DNA of 64,000 nt, from the NCBI RefSeq assembly GCF_017592555.1, contig NZ_JAGFNS010000025.1:1-64000 (forward strand). Direction: 5' to 3'. The stretch is from Actinoplanes flavus. GTDB lineage: Bacteria; Actinomycetota; Actinomycetes; Mycobacteriales; Micromonosporaceae. A program made the translations under genes and the position numbers. The notes beneath the pieces were generated by a model. The model had not been told where the DNA came from, ran no database searches, and saw only the letters and a list, made by a program, of their open reading frames with translations. Shown here piece by piece: positions 1-9,049 of the stretch; the first letter of the stretch is position 1, and each line of letters opens with the position of its first letter.

Positions 1-1
1 C

Positions 2-106
2 TTCAACCGGCTCAAGCAATGCCGCTCGGTGGCCACCCGCTACGACAAGACGAGCACATCGTTCCAGGCCACCGTCACCATCGCCGCGCTGCTGCAGTGG
101 CTATGA
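2..106 (+). pseudogene. IS5-type transposase, C-terminal fragment (runs off left edge)
   Basis: Reading from base 2 gives 34 codons ending in TGA, with the peptide core NRLKQCRSVATRYDKT followed by an Ala/Leu-rich tail. This matches the usual C-terminal end of IS5-type DDE transposases, where an Arg-x-x-x-T-R-Y-D-K-T segment precedes a hydrophobic tail. Only the last part is inside the window, so I cannot tell whether the element upstream is intact. It indicates an insertion sequence bordering the left end. Confidence 0.8.
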
Positions 107-180
107 CCCTTTGGCGACACGGCCTAGCGCCTTCTGCCAGCTCTTGTCCGCCGCTTTGTTCGGCATTCGATGAGCAAGAC

Positions 181-837
181 CTAGTTGTCAGCCGACCTGG
201 TCGCGGTCACCGGCCGGACCGGGCGCAGCAGCGTCTCCGGGCTCATCGAGCCGAGCAGCTTCTCCAGCGCGTACTCGACGTCGGACTTCCAGGACAGGGC
301 CGTCCGCAGCTCCAGCCGCAACCGCGGGAACCGGGGGTGCGGGCGGACCGTCTTGAAACCCACCGACAGGAAGAAGTCGACCGGGGCCACACACGTCGCG
401 TCGGCCTCGTCCGGTTTGGCGTCACCGAAGGCCTCCACCGCCTTCACCCCGCGCTTGGTGAGGTCACGGGCCACACCCTGCACCAGCATCCGGCCCAGCC
501 CGCCACCGGCGAAGGCGGGCACCACCTTGGCCGTGGTGAGCAGAGCGGCGTCGGCGCTCACCGGAGACGTCGGGAAGGCCATCGAGCGGGGCACGTAGGC
601 GGGTGGCGCGTACATGACGAACCCGGCCGGCATGCCGTCCACATAGGCGAGCTTGCCGCAGGAACCCCACTCCAGGAGCGTCTGGGAGACCCACGCCTCC
701 TTCTCCAGGCCGGGGTCGCCGGTGGCACACGCCCGTTCCGCGGAGACCGGATCCAGCTCCCAGTAGACGCACTGACGGCACGGCCGGGGCAGGTCCTCGA
801 GTGTGTCGAGGGTGAGATTGACCAGGCGTCGCGACAT
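181..837 (-). CDS. GNAT-family N-acetyltransferase
   Basis: A 218-residue protein with the acetyl-CoA loop of the GNAT fold: FAGGGLGRMLVQ at about residues 109-120 corresponds to the Q/R-x-x-G-x-G/A motif, followed by a helix. The segment DFFLSVGFKTV (about 154-164) is the usual late strand of the fold. Such enzymes move the acetyl group of acetyl-CoA to an amine; the acceptor cannot be read from sequence. A CRQC pair at residues 20-23 could bind metal, but that is a guess. The start is well supported, because AAGGGGG lies just upstream of the ATG. It is transcribed away from the aminotransferase gene, with about 150 bp between them for two divergent promoters. Confidence 0.85.
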   Translation of the reverse strand: MSRRLVNLTLDTLEDLPRPCRQCVYWELDPVSAERACATGDPGLEKEAWVSQTLLEWGSCGKLAYVDGMPAGFVMYAPPAYVPRSMAFPTSPVSADAALLTTAKVVPAFAGGGLGRMLVQGVARDLTKRGVKAVEAFGDAKPDEADATCVAPVDFFLSVGFKTVRPHPRFPRLRLELRTALSWKSDVEYALEKLLGSMSPETLLRPVRPVTATRSADN

Positions 838-992
838 GGCGGCCCCCTTGCAGCTCGCTCACGGGACAGGACCGGACGCCGCCGCGCCCCCGCCGAATCC
901 TACGTCGGAACCACCATGAACGGGAGCAGGTCGGGCAAGAGCCAGCCCCGACTAGGATCGCTGTCAGTCCCGTTTATGAAGAGGTGATTCGC

Positions 993-2306
993 ATGACCGG
1001 TACCACCCAGGACGATTACACCGATCGGTACGCGCGACGCGTCCGCGGAATGACGACGTCCGAGATCCGTGCCCTGTTCGCCGTGGCGAGCCGCCCCGAA
1101 GTGGTGTCGCTGGCCGGCGGTTCACCCTACATCGCGGCGCTGCCGCTCGACGCGGTCGGGGAGATGCTCGGCGACCTGGCCTCCCAGCAGGGCGCCACCA
1201 GCCTGCAGTACGGCATCGGCCAGGGCACCATCGACCTACGTGAGCGCATCTGCGAGGTGATGACCCTCTCCGGCATCCACAATGCCTCGCCGGACGACGT
1301 GGTGGTCACCGTCGGCGGCCAGCAGGCCCTCGACCTCCTGGCCCGGCTGTTCCTGGACCCGGGCGACGTGGTGCTCGCCGAGGGGCCGACCTATGTCGGC
1401 GCACTCGGCGTCTTCCAGGCCGCCCAGGCACAGGTCCGGCACGTGGCGATGGACGCCGAGGGCCTCATCCCGGAAGCACTCGAGGAGGCCATCGAGGCCA
1501 CCGCACGGGCCGGCCGCAAAGCCAAGTTCCTCTACACGATCCCGACCTTCCAGAACCCGGCCGGAGTCACCCTGTCGGAGGAACGCCGGGAGCGCGTCCT
1601 CGACATCTGCGAGCGCGCCGGTCTGCTGGTGGTGGAGGACGACCCGTACGGAATGCTCGGTTTCGAGGGTGAGGCGCCGCTGCCGCTGCGGGCCCGCCGC
1701 CGTGAGGGCGTCTTCTACTGCTCCACCTTCTCCAAGACGTTCGCGCCCGGCCTGCGCGTCGGCTGGATCCTGGCGCCGCACGCCGTCCGGGAGAAGCTGG
1801 TCATGATGAGCGAGGCCAACGTGCTGTGCCCGAGCGCGTTCGCCCAGGGCGCCGTCACCCGGTACCTGTCCACCATGCCGTGGCAGGAGCAGATCAAGGT
1901 ATACCGGGAGATCTACCGCGAACGCCGGGACGCACTGCTCAGCGCCCTCGAAGACCTGATGCCGGCCGGCACCACGTGGACCCGCCCGACCGGCGGCCTG
2001 TTCGTCTGGGCGACCCTGCCGGACGGCCTCGACGCCAAGGCGATGATGCCGCGCGCCATCGCCGCCCGGGTCGCCTACGTGCCCGGCACCGGCTTCTACG
2101 CCGACGGCACCGGCCGCAACAACATGCGCCTCAACTTCAGCTTCTCCGCGCCCGACCGGCTCCGCGAAGGCATCCGCCGCCTCTCCGGCGTCATGGAACA
2201 GGAGCTGGCCATGCGCGCCGTCTTCGGCGGCGGCAGCCTGCAACAGAGCCACCAGCGCCGTCGTGGCCCGGCCGCCGCCGACGCTCCCGGCCCCGACTTG
2301 GCATGA
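993..2306 (+). CDS. PLP-dependent aminotransferase, fold type I (2-aminoadipate/MocR-like class)
   Basis: A 437-residue aminotransferase. The PLP lysine lies in STFSKTFAPGLRVGW (Lys about 248, Arg about 255 binding phosphate). The asparagine is in TFQNPAG (about 188) and the aspartate in VVEDDPYG (about 216). The length and motifs fit the stand-alone LysN/2-aminoadipate transaminase group related to the MocR C-terminal domain; there is no GntR DNA-binding domain. The substrate is unknown. I chose the ATG at 993 because GAAGAGG lies 8 bases upstream; an in-frame GTG at 984 overlaps that site. The next gene begins about 8 bases after the stop, so the two are probably cotranscribed. Confidence 0.9.
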   Translation: MTGTTQDDYTDRYARRVRGMTTSEIRALFAVASRPEVVSLAGGSPYIAALPLDAVGEMLGDLASQQGATSLQYGIGQGTIDLRERICEVMTLSGIHNASPDDVVVTVGGQQALDLLARLFLDPGDVVLAEGPTYVGALGVFQAAQAQVRHVAMDAEGLIPEALEEAIEATARAGRKAKFLYTIPTFQNPAGVTLSEERRERVLDICERAGLLVVEDDPYGMLGFEGEAPLPLRARRREGVFYCSTFSKTFAPGLRVGWILAPHAVREKLVMMSEANVLCPSAFAQGAVTRYLSTMPWQEQIKVYREIYRERRDALLSALEDLMPAGTTWTRPTGGLFVWATLPDGLDAKAMMPRAIAARVAYVPGTGFYADGTGRNNMRLNFSFSAPDRLREGIRRLSGVMEQELAMRAVFGGGSLQQSHQRRRGPAAADAPGPDLA

Positions 2307-2314
2307 TCTCAACC

Positions 2315-3262
2315 ATGGATGTACGAGTTCTCGTCCTCGCCGGTGGTCTGTCCTACGAACGGGACGTGTCGTTGCGGTCCGGCCGCCGGGTGCTGGACGC
2401 GCTCCGTGCCTCCGGCCTGACCGCCGACATGCACGACGCCGACGTGTCACTGCTTCCCACGTTGCAGGCCGACCCGCCGGACGCCGTCGTCATCGCGCTG
2501 CACGGCGCCACCGGTGAGGACGGGTCACTGCGTGGGGTGCTCGACCTGTGCGGGGTGCCGTACGTCGGCGCCGACGCCCGGACCGCCCGTCTCGCATGGG
2601 ACAAGCCGTCCGCCAAGTCGATGCTGCGCGAAGCCGGGATCCCGACGCCGGACTGGGTGGCGCTGCCGCACGACCGGTTCTCCGAGCTGGGCGCGGTGGC
2701 GGTGCTCGACCGGATCGTGTCCCGGCTGGGGCTGCCGCTCATGGTCAAACCCGCGCAGGGTGGATCCGGGCTGGGCGCCGCGGTGGTCCGGGACGCCGCG
2801 GACCTGCCGGCGGCGATGGTGGGCTGCTTCGCGTACGACTCGACCGCGCTGGTCGAGCAGTACGTGACCGGCACCCACGTCGCCGTCTCGATCATCGACC
2901 TGGGGACGGGGCCGGAGGCGCTGCCGATCGTCGAGATCGTGCCGCGCGACGGGGTGTACGACTACGCGGCCCGCTACACGGCCGGCCTCACCACCTGGCA
3001 CGTGCCGGCACGACTGGCGCCGGAGGTGGCGGCGAAGGTTTCGGAGACGGCGCTGTCGGCGTACAAGGCTCTCGGTCTGCGCGACCTGTCCCGGATCGAC
3101 GTGATCGTCGGGGAGGACGGGGAGCCGCGGGTCCTCGGCTGCAACGTGTCGCCGGGGATGACCGAGACCTCGCTGTTGCCGCTGGCCGTTCAGGCCGCCG
3201 GCGTCGACCTCGGTGCGGTGCTCAGCGCGCTGGTCGAGCGGGCGGTGGCTCGCAGAATCTAG
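2315..3262 (+). CDS. D-alanine--D-alanine ligase-like ATP-grasp protein
   Basis: A 315-residue protein with the layout of D-Ala-D-Ala ligases, which join two D-alanines for peptidoglycan precursors. HGATGEDGSLRGVLDLCG (about 63-80) is the N-terminal family signature. LMVKPAQGGSGLGAAVV is the ATP-grasp glycine-rich loop. NVSPGMTETSLLP near the C-terminus is the family signature. The key oddity is at the Mg-binding step: the family has Glu-x-Asn before Pro-Gly-Met-Thr, but here the sequence is LGCN, so the metal-binding Glu is replaced by Gly. It may therefore be weak, altered in substrate or inactive as a ligase. An in-frame ATG at 2303 is an alternative start. It follows the aminotransferase closely. 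Confidence 0.85.
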   Translation: MDVRVLVLAGGLSYERDVSLRSGRRVLDALRASGLTADMHDADVSLLPTLQADPPDAVVIALHGATGEDGSLRGVLDLCGVPYVGADARTARLAWDKPSAKSMLREAGIPTPDWVALPHDRFSELGAVAVLDRIVSRLGLPLMVKPAQGGSGLGAAVVRDAADLPAAMVGCFAYDSTALVEQYVTGTHVAVSIIDLGTGPEALPIVEIVPRDGVYDYAARYTAGLTTWHVPARLAPEVAAKVSETALSAYKALGLRDLSRIDVIVGEDGEPRVLGCNVSPGMTETSLLPLAVQAAGVDLGAVLSALVERAVARRI

Positions 3263-3264
3263 GT

Positions 3265-3292
3265 GTCGGCGGGTCTGTGCGGGCCCGCCGAC
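3265..3292 (+). terminator. Hairpin after the ATP-grasp gene
   Basis: A perfect 9-bp stem, GTCGGCGGG pairing with CCCGCCGAC, begins 2 bases after the stop codon. It sits between two converging genes. There is no clear T-run, so it is either an actinobacterial-type terminator or a bidirectional barrier. Confidence 0.55.
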
Positions 3293-3300
3293 CCCTTTCC

Positions 3301-3372
3301 CTCAGTAGCCGTTGTCGGCGTTTCTCTCAGTAGCCGTTGTTGGCGTTTTTCTCAGTAGCCGTTGTTGGCGTT
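3301..3372. repeat. 25-bp tandem repeat, 2.9 copies, overlapping the 3' end of the HIT-like gene
   Basis: Units at 3301-3325 and 3326-3350 and a 22-bp partial unit at 3351-3372 differ only at one or two bases. The third unit is the coding 3' end of the minus-strand gene (peptide NANNGY and its stop). The outer two repeat the same codons and stop beyond it. Confidence 0.9.
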
Positions 3373-4077
3373 ATGAATGTCGGAGCTGCCTGCCGGGCTG
3401 CCGTCGCCTGCCACGTCGCCGAGGGTGACCGGACGCCGGTCGGCCTCCTCGGCCGCGTCGGCATCGGTCGGGACCGGCACGTTGAGCGTGGCCGGCGACT
3501 CCCACTCGATGTGTGCCGGCTCCGCGTTGGCCTTACCGCCGAAGTCGGCGAGCCAGGCTGCGACCAGGGCGAGATTCTCCCGCCACTGCGACTCGGGAAC
3601 GACCGGCAGTATGTCGTCCCAGAGCGAGAGGAACGTCCCGCGGAGCTGAAGCCGGCCGTAGGGGCGGGCCAGGAACCACATGTGCAGGTGCGCTGAGCCG
3701 TCACCCCACCGATTCACGTGAACCCGCGCGACGCCGTCCAGCGACCGGATCGCCCGCTCCAGGCGCACGGTCATCACGCCCAGCTCCGCTGCCAGCAGAT
3801 TCGGCAGGTCGCCGAGATCCAGGTGGGATCGGCACTCCAGGATGAGGACCATCGGCAGGCCGGTCGGACGGTCCATCGCGCGAACACGCCACCGCTCACT
3901 GACCCAGATGTAGGCGTCATCCGGCGTGCTGCACGCCACACAATCCGAGGCGTCTTCGCCGCTGCGGGGCGGCTCGACCTCCACCGGTGGTGCGAGCTTC
4001 TTCACTCGCATATCGCCTTCAAAGGGAAACGACGGCCAACGTGTGAAGTCAGGAAGCGGGGTGGTGTTCTCAGACAC
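3352..4077 (-). CDS. HIT-like hypothetical protein
   Basis: A 241-residue protein. RWGDGSAHLHMWFLARP (about 123-139) resembles the histidine-triad loop of HIT/GalT-fold proteins, which carry H-x-H-x-H. Here there are His130 and His132, but the third position is Trp, so the full triad is not kept. Because the middle His is the one that attacks the nucleotide phosphate in the family, activity is uncertain. A CVAC pair at 46-49 could hold zinc, as seen near the N-terminus of related proteins. The last codons form one unit of a 25-bp tandem repeat that continues past the stop. It converges on the ATP-grasp gene. The assignment rests on one motif. Confidence 0.65.
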   Translation of the reverse strand: MSENTTPLPDFTRWPSFPFEGDMRVKKLAPPVEVEPPRSGEDASDCVACSTPDDAYIWVSERWRVRAMDRPTGLPMVLILECRSHLDLGDLPNLLAAELGVMTVRLERAIRSLDGVARVHVNRWGDGSAHLHMWFLARPYGRLQLRGTFLSLWDDILPVVPESQWRENLALVAAWLADFGGKANAEPAHIEWESPATLNVPVPTDADAAEEADRRPVTLGDVAGDGSPAGSSDIHNANNGY

Positions 4078-4247
4078 GTCGTGACCTTAGCCCAGCGCAG
4101 GAGGGGCTGTCCTGGGGCAATTTCGCACGACGGAGGGATGTCCTCATGGTCGCCGGCACCAGGCACGTGACGTAGACAACGGTGAAGCTCCGGCTCTCCA
4201 CACAACCATCCCCAAGTTATCCACAGGAGTTATCCACAGGCACACCG

Positions 4248-4261
4248 GTTTCACGTGAAAC
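4248..4261. promoter_or_regulatory. parS: parS site 1
   Basis: A perfect palindrome GTTTCACGTGAAAC, the core of the bacterial parS consensus bound by ParB. The parAB genes are 6 kb away. Confidence 0.93.
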
Positions 4262-4325
4262 ACGACGTCGGAGGCTTGCGCGGCCTGTGGATAGAGCGGT
4301 GGACGACGGGAACGACATCGGCGTC

Positions 4326-4339
4326 GTTTCACGTGAAAC
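4326..4339. promoter_or_regulatory. parS: parS site 2
   Basis: A perfect GTTTCACGTGAAAC palindrome, 78 bp from site 1 and flanked by DnaA-like boxes. Confidence 0.93.
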
Positions 4340-4912
4340 AGCGGTGGGCGTGCCGTCAACAGGTGCAACACACAGCCTGTGGATAGTGGTGTCCACGCAT
4401 GTCCGTCACCCGTAGGAGGGCCGTCAAGAATTCTCGCTCGGGTGGAGTTCGCAGGGCCGTGAGCTGCCTCTGAAGGCTCGCGCCTTCGTTGATGGCCGTC
4501 GAATTGATGTGCTTCCGGCTTGGGGGCTCGGGGAGGAGTCGCTTTTCGGGAGCCGGCCCGAGTTTCACCGTGGCGGCGATGTCGACCCGTGGTGTCCAAT
4601 AAGGACGGCCACTGTTACGGCACGGCTACTACTAGTGAGGAACCGCTCTGTCAGCGCATCCGTTTGTCTAAGGCGGAGGCGGCCTCGGGCCTGGCTTCAA
4701 GGCACGTTGGTGCTCCGCAGCGGGTGTATCTGAATCTTCTAGGACAGAGTCCTGGCTGTACTCGGCTGGCCGACCCGTGCGTGATCCTCTCCCTTTAAAG
4801 GCGGGCCAGGGCGAACCATCGTCATGGCGAGCTTCACGCCAGGCAAGAGCAACTTCGAGTGCGTCTCGGAGGGGTCTGCTGCACGCATAGGTGACATCTG
4901 AGATGGCTTGCC

Positions 4913-5935
4913 GTGACGGTGAGCTTGAAGGATGTTGCTGTGCCAAAGCCCTACCCTCGTGAGTTCCGCGACGCTGTCGTGCGGGTGGCCCGCGATCGTG
5001 AGCCTGGAGTGACGGTCGAGCACATCGCGAAGGACTTCGGGGTCCACCCGATGACGTTGTTCAAGTGGCTGCGCCAGGCCGGCATTGACGAGGCGCCCAG
5101 GCCGGCGGGAGCCGCAGCGACTCGGCCGAGTTGCGTGAGGCCCGCAAGCGAATCAAGCTGCTCGAGCAGCAGAACGAGGTCCTACGCCGGGCCGCGGCGT
5201 ATCTGTCGCAGGCGAACCTGCCGGGAAAGGCTCTACCCGCTCGTGAGCAAGCTGGCCGCCGACGGGGTTCCTGTCGCGGTGACGTGCCGGGTTGCTGAAC
5301 ATCGCTCGACAGCCCTACTACCGGTGGCTCGCCCAGCCGGTTACCGACGCCGACCTGGCCGAGGCCTATCGGGCGGACGCGTTGTTCGACGCCCACCGCG
5401 ACGACCCGGACTTCGGCTACCGGTTCCTGGCCGACGAAGCCCGCGCTGCCGGGCAACCGATGGTCGAACGCACTGCCTGGAAGATCTGCTCCGGCATGGG
5501 CTGGTGGAGCGCGTTCAGCCGCAAACGCGCCGGGGCAAGAGCAGCAGGCCGGGCCTGCCGGTCCACCACGACCTCGTCTGCCGCGACTTCACCACCGATG
5601 GGCCGAACCGGTTGTGGCTGGCCGACATCACCGAATACCGCACCAGTGAGGGCAAGCTCTACCTCTGCGCGATCAAGGACGTGTGGTCCAAACGGATCGG
5701 CGGCTACTCCATCGACTCGCGGATGAAATCGAGGCTGGCGGTTACCGCCCTGCGCAACGCGGTAGCGCGACGCGGTGAGGTGGCCGGTTGCGTGCTGCAC
5801 ACCGACCGCGGGTCGCAGTTTCGTAGCCGAAGGCTTGTCCATGAACCTGCACCGTCACGACATGATCGGGTCGATGGGCCGCGTCGGCACCGCCGGCGAC
5901 AACGCCGCCATGGAATCGTTCTTCGGTCTCCCGCC
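4913..5935 (+). pseudogene. IS3-family transposase, frameshifted and truncated
   Basis: Joining frames recovers OrfA, beginning YPREFRDAVVRVARD with a helix-turn-helix around GVHPMTLFKWLRQAGI and then a leucine-zipper-like ELREARKRIKLLEQQNEVL. OrfB follows (LNIARQPYYRWL). The DDE catalytic parts are spread over two frames: LADITEY (first Asp), LHTDRGSQF (second Asp) and GDNAAMESFFG (Glu). At least five frame changes are needed, near 5100, 5220, 5290, 5520 and 5820. The end after MESFFG is missing and is replaced by repeat DNA. It cannot make an active transposase. I found no clear terminal inverted repeats. Confidence 0.88.
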
Positions 5936-6290
5936 GCCAACGCCAACCGGCCGCGCCAAGGACGAGCCCCTCCGGCAACCCCAGCCAGCCCGGACCAAGG
6001 CCGTACTCGCCCGGCACCTCAGCCAGCCCTGGGCCAAGGCCGAGCTCCCCAACGGCAATGCCAACCGGCCGTATCGAGGCCATCCGGCAACTCAGCTAGC
6101 CATACCAAGGCCGTACTCCCACCGGCAACCCCAGCCAGCCCTGGGCCAAGGCCGAGCTCCCCAACGGCAACGCCAACCGGCCCGGGCCGAGGCCCTCCGG
6201 CAATCCCAACGAGCCGGCACTGACGAGCTCCCGCCGACAGCCCCAGTCGGTCCGCACTGAGCCCGAACTCCCTCCGGCAACGTGGCGGGG
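5935..6290. repeat. About 110-bp imperfect tandem repeat
   Basis: A block at 6020-6070 recurs almost unchanged at 6132-6182 (offset 112). A second block, ACCAAGGCCGTACTC, at 5994-6008 recurs at 6104-6118 (offset 110). Shorter degenerate pieces fill the rest. The array begins exactly where the IS3-family remnant breaks off. Confidence 0.75.
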
Positions 6291-6719
6291 CCAGCGGCTG
6301 GACCAGGCGGCGCAGCATAGGCGATCCGGTAACCCGCCCACCGGTTGCGGCAATCGGCGCCGGCATGACAAAACCGAAACCCGCCGACAGCCGGCCGTCG
6401 AATCCCCCATCCGAGCGGTGCACGCTACAGAATGCCGAACTCGCGGAATTCTCCGACAAGCCATACCGCAGGCCCAGCCCACTCACGGCGACACTCAGCA
6501 GTCCCGTCCCCGTCGCCCGCCCTCTACTTCGCCCCGCTGCCCACTCGTGGCTTTCCATTCCCACTTCCAGCCGTTAGCGCCTCGCCCGCCCGCTTCCTGC
6601 TCCGGCCGCACGTTGCTCTTCCCCTCCCGCCATTCCTGCCCCGCTGTGCCCGCCTCCGCCTTCGGCACCGGGGGCCACCCTTCCAGCCATCCGCCTCCGC
6701 TATCCGCTCACCATGCACC

Positions 6720-6960
6720 TTCCGCCATGCACCCCCGCTGTGTGCGCCTCGCCTTCTGCGCCCCCGCTATCCGCCCCGCTGTGCGTGCCTCGCTATCCCC
6801 CGCCATGCGCGCCTCGCCTCCTGCGCCCCCGCTATCCGCCCCGCTGTGCGTGCCTCGCTATCCCCCGCTGTGCGTGCCTCGCTTTCCACCGCGCCGTGCG
6901 CACCTCGCCATCCATTCCGGCTATCGTCTCCGCCATGCGCGCCTCGCCATCCGCGCCCCG
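6720..6960. repeat. Degenerate 23-24-bp C-rich tandem repeat
   Basis: The unit CGCTGTGCGTGCCTCGCTAT recurs at 6778, 6842 and 6866, with related forms such as one at 6800 in between. Copies diverge strongly towards both ends, so the boundaries are approximate. Confidence 0.65.
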
Positions 6961-7192
6961 CTATACACCTCCCGCCGCCCCGCCTCAGCCGGCCCACTTT
7001 CAGCCGTCCGCGCGCCCTGCTATCCACGCACCGATATCCAGGCGACGCGGGCGGCGCAGCGTTGGCGAGGCGAGCAGCGCAGACGGCGGGGCAGCGCAAG
7101 CAAGGCGGGCAGCACAACGACGCGGAGGCGACGCAAGGACGGTTCCGCACCCGAAGTGCCACTGGCATGAAGACCAAAGGCCGCCCGCCCGT

Positions 7193-7206
7193 GTTTCACG
7201 TGAAAC
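7193..7206. promoter_or_regulatory. parS: parS site 3
   Basis: A perfect GTTTCACGTGAAAC palindrome in non-coding sequence, about 210 bp left of the 7-bp repeat array. Confidence 0.93.
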
Positions 7207-7412
7207 GGCGCACCATGCCGGACACGCACCGAGTACCGCCTCAAGTTCAAAGGCGATCGCGCTTCAAGAGTGGCGGCCAAAGACCCATGCGCTTCCTAGG
7301 CACAGCGCGGCCCGCCACGATCCATACCTGGCGCCGCACCCGTTCCCCGTCGACCACCCGCTTGGGCAGGCCTCAGTTCGGCATCTCGAACCGGCCCACA
7401 ATTGCAAAGATC

Positions 7413-7538
7413 CACCGGGCACCGGGCACCGGGCACCGGGCACCGGGCACCGGGCACCGGGCACCGGGCACCGGGCACCGGGCACCGGGCACCGGGCACC
7501 GGGCACCGGGCACCGGGCACCGGGCACCGGGCACCGGG
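7413..7538. repeat. 7-bp microsatellite-like array, 18 perfect copies
   Basis: CACCGGG is repeated 18 times without a single change (126 bp). As 7 is not a multiple of 3, every frame reads the same seven-residue cycle, which creates false long open frames. The plus strand carries a GGG run every 7 bases, so the array could fold into G-quadruplexes. It lies between parS sites 3 and 4. Confidence 0.97.
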
Positions 7539-7561
7539 CACAACTTCTATCAAGCCCCGTG

Positions 7562-7575
7562 GTTTCACGTGAAAC
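7562..7575. promoter_or_regulatory. parS: parS site 4
   Basis: A perfect GTTTCACGTGAAAC palindrome 23 bp after the end of the 7-bp repeat array. Confidence 0.93.
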
Positions 7576-8020
7576 GGTCACGACTTCATTGCTCTCACCG
7601 GGCCCAGGCCCTGGCGGTCTTGCGACGCACCTCCAGTCCAGCCAACCGGTATCCGGGCTCGCAGCACGCACAGCGCCTAGACGACTTCTCCGGTCTCGTC
7701 ACGCCAGGCCCTCCGGGCCTGAAGGGTCAACTGGCAAGCGAGGGATCCGCAGGAGTCATGGACAAGACCTTCATCCCACTGCTCGACTGCTGACGTCACC
7801 GGTTCACTAGCAGCATGAGAAGGCCGTCAAGTTCGCATGGGCCGCCCTAGGCATCCCGCCGTTGAACAGGTCCAGATGGCCCAGGCAAATTTTCGCGGCT
7901 ACTGCCCTGTTGCCCGGCACGAGTTCGGCGGTCGACGTCAGCATTGGTTCGCCACCGAACTGGAGGTCGGACGCACCGGACAAACATCCGAGGTAGTTGA
8001 CAGAAGGGCCAGGCGGCGAT

Positions 8021-8034
8021 GTTTCACGTGAAAC
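8021..8034. promoter_or_regulatory. parS: parS site 5
   Basis: A perfect GTTTCACGTGAAAC palindrome in sequence with no recognisable gene. Confidence 0.93.
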
Positions 8035-8971
8035 GGCGCCTTAGGCCGGCACACGGATCAGACGGTTTCGCCTCGGCGCAACTCATCGCCTCTCCCAGAG
8101 GGCCGAAACCCCACCAGGGAGGAGCGTTGACCATCGAAGTGCGGCCTTCGCAGATCCGAGCCTTCACCGAGACGGTCCTCTGGCATCAAGCGAACTCGGG
8201 CCAAGGGAAGCGCATTCGTCGTCGACGAGCGGGATACCGAGGTGCGTTCACTGGACGGCTGCCCTCGCCTCGTGCAGTTGCACCGAATGGGAAGTGATCG
8301 TCGGCGGCGTGCTGCGCCTGAATCTCGACTTGGTCGCAGTCGGCCCTTCGATGCAGAGGCCGCTGGGTGCAACAGGCGCGGCGGTCGTAGAGCATCCGGT
8401 GCTGGCACCGATCCAGGAGCGGGAAGATGCAGTAGCCATGTTTGTAGCCCTGCCACGGTTCTTCCGTTATTGCTGAAGGCTTCCGCACCGAGGAGGTCGA
8501 GGTGAATACCAAGCCGACGATCTACGCGAGATCCTCGCCCAGGCGAAGGTCAACGCCGCGGCGATCCCCCGCCGAACGCCTGAGACAACAGCCATCAGGG
8601 TCGAGGTCCGCCGTCCTCCTGGCGCCGGAGCCGGAGCTCGAGGCCGACGGAGCATTCAACGGCGGGCACGTTTTCAGCAAAGCGGTCGGCGTTCCTGGCA
8701 ATCTTGGGTGGCATGGTCGAGGCGACTTTCGCGTAGTACTTGATCAGTTGCGGGACCCAGCCCGAACCAGGCTTGCAACCCGAGCTCGATCCTCGGTTCC
8801 TTATGGAGCTGGCTAGCGAGGTAGATGGGGCCTGGTGAATGGTGCCCGCACCGCGCACCTTGACGTCAGGACGTCGGCTTTGCGCAGAAACCAGGATGAT
8901 CGGTTGCTGATGTAGGCGGTGAACGGATTCCTGGCTCGAACGCGGACCCAAACGGCGACTCGAACACTGAA

Positions 8972-9049
8972 CTCAAGGGAACTGCTCAAGGGAACTGCTC
9001 AAGGGAACTACTCAAGGGAACTGCTCAAGGGAACTGCTCAAGGGGGCTG
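8972..9049. repeat. 13-bp tandem repeat, six copies
   Basis: CTCAAGGGAACTG is repeated in units starting at 8972, 8985, 8998, 9011, 9024 and 9037, with one or two changes in two copies. A seventh degenerate copy follows at 9050. Confidence 0.93.

Larger units (their letters stand above)
4217..4386. promoter_or_regulatory. DnaA-box cluster interleaved with parS
   Basis: Two perfect TTATCCACA boxes lie at 4217-4225 and 4230-4238, 13 bp apart. Two inverted boxes with one mismatch (TGTGGATAG) lie at 4286-4294 and 4378-4386. The parS sites at 4248 and 4326 sit between them. This is about 16.5 kb from oriC. It could titrate DnaA, be a regulatory site or be a relic of another origin; the sequence does not decide. 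Confidence 0.6.
4078..4912. other. Intergenic region with parS sites and DnaA boxes
   Basis: There is no convincing gene here; the open frames are short and lack family motifs. The left part (4217-4386) holds two parS sites and four DnaA-type boxes. The right part, from about 4440, shows nothing I recognise and leads into a decayed IS3-family element. Confidence 0.7.

Noticed and set aside
3713..3724. A parS site inside the HIT-like gene (ATTCACGTGAAC core)
   Set aside because: It differs from the perfect site at two of 14 positions and lies in coding sequence, so chance is more likely.
4217..4386. A second functional replication origin
   Set aside because: Only four boxes are present, without an AT-rich unwinding element or initiator gene beside them; the region at 20.5-21.2 kb is far richer.
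4913..5935. An intact IS3 element using programmed frameshifting
   Set aside because: One programmed -1 shift would suffice for an intact IS3; here at least five changes in both directions are needed and the 3' end is missing.
7413..7538. Long open frames (up to about 450 codons) running through the 7-bp array
   Set aside because: A 7-bp repeat reads the same peptide cycle in all three frames and removes stops; the flanks show no family or good start signal.
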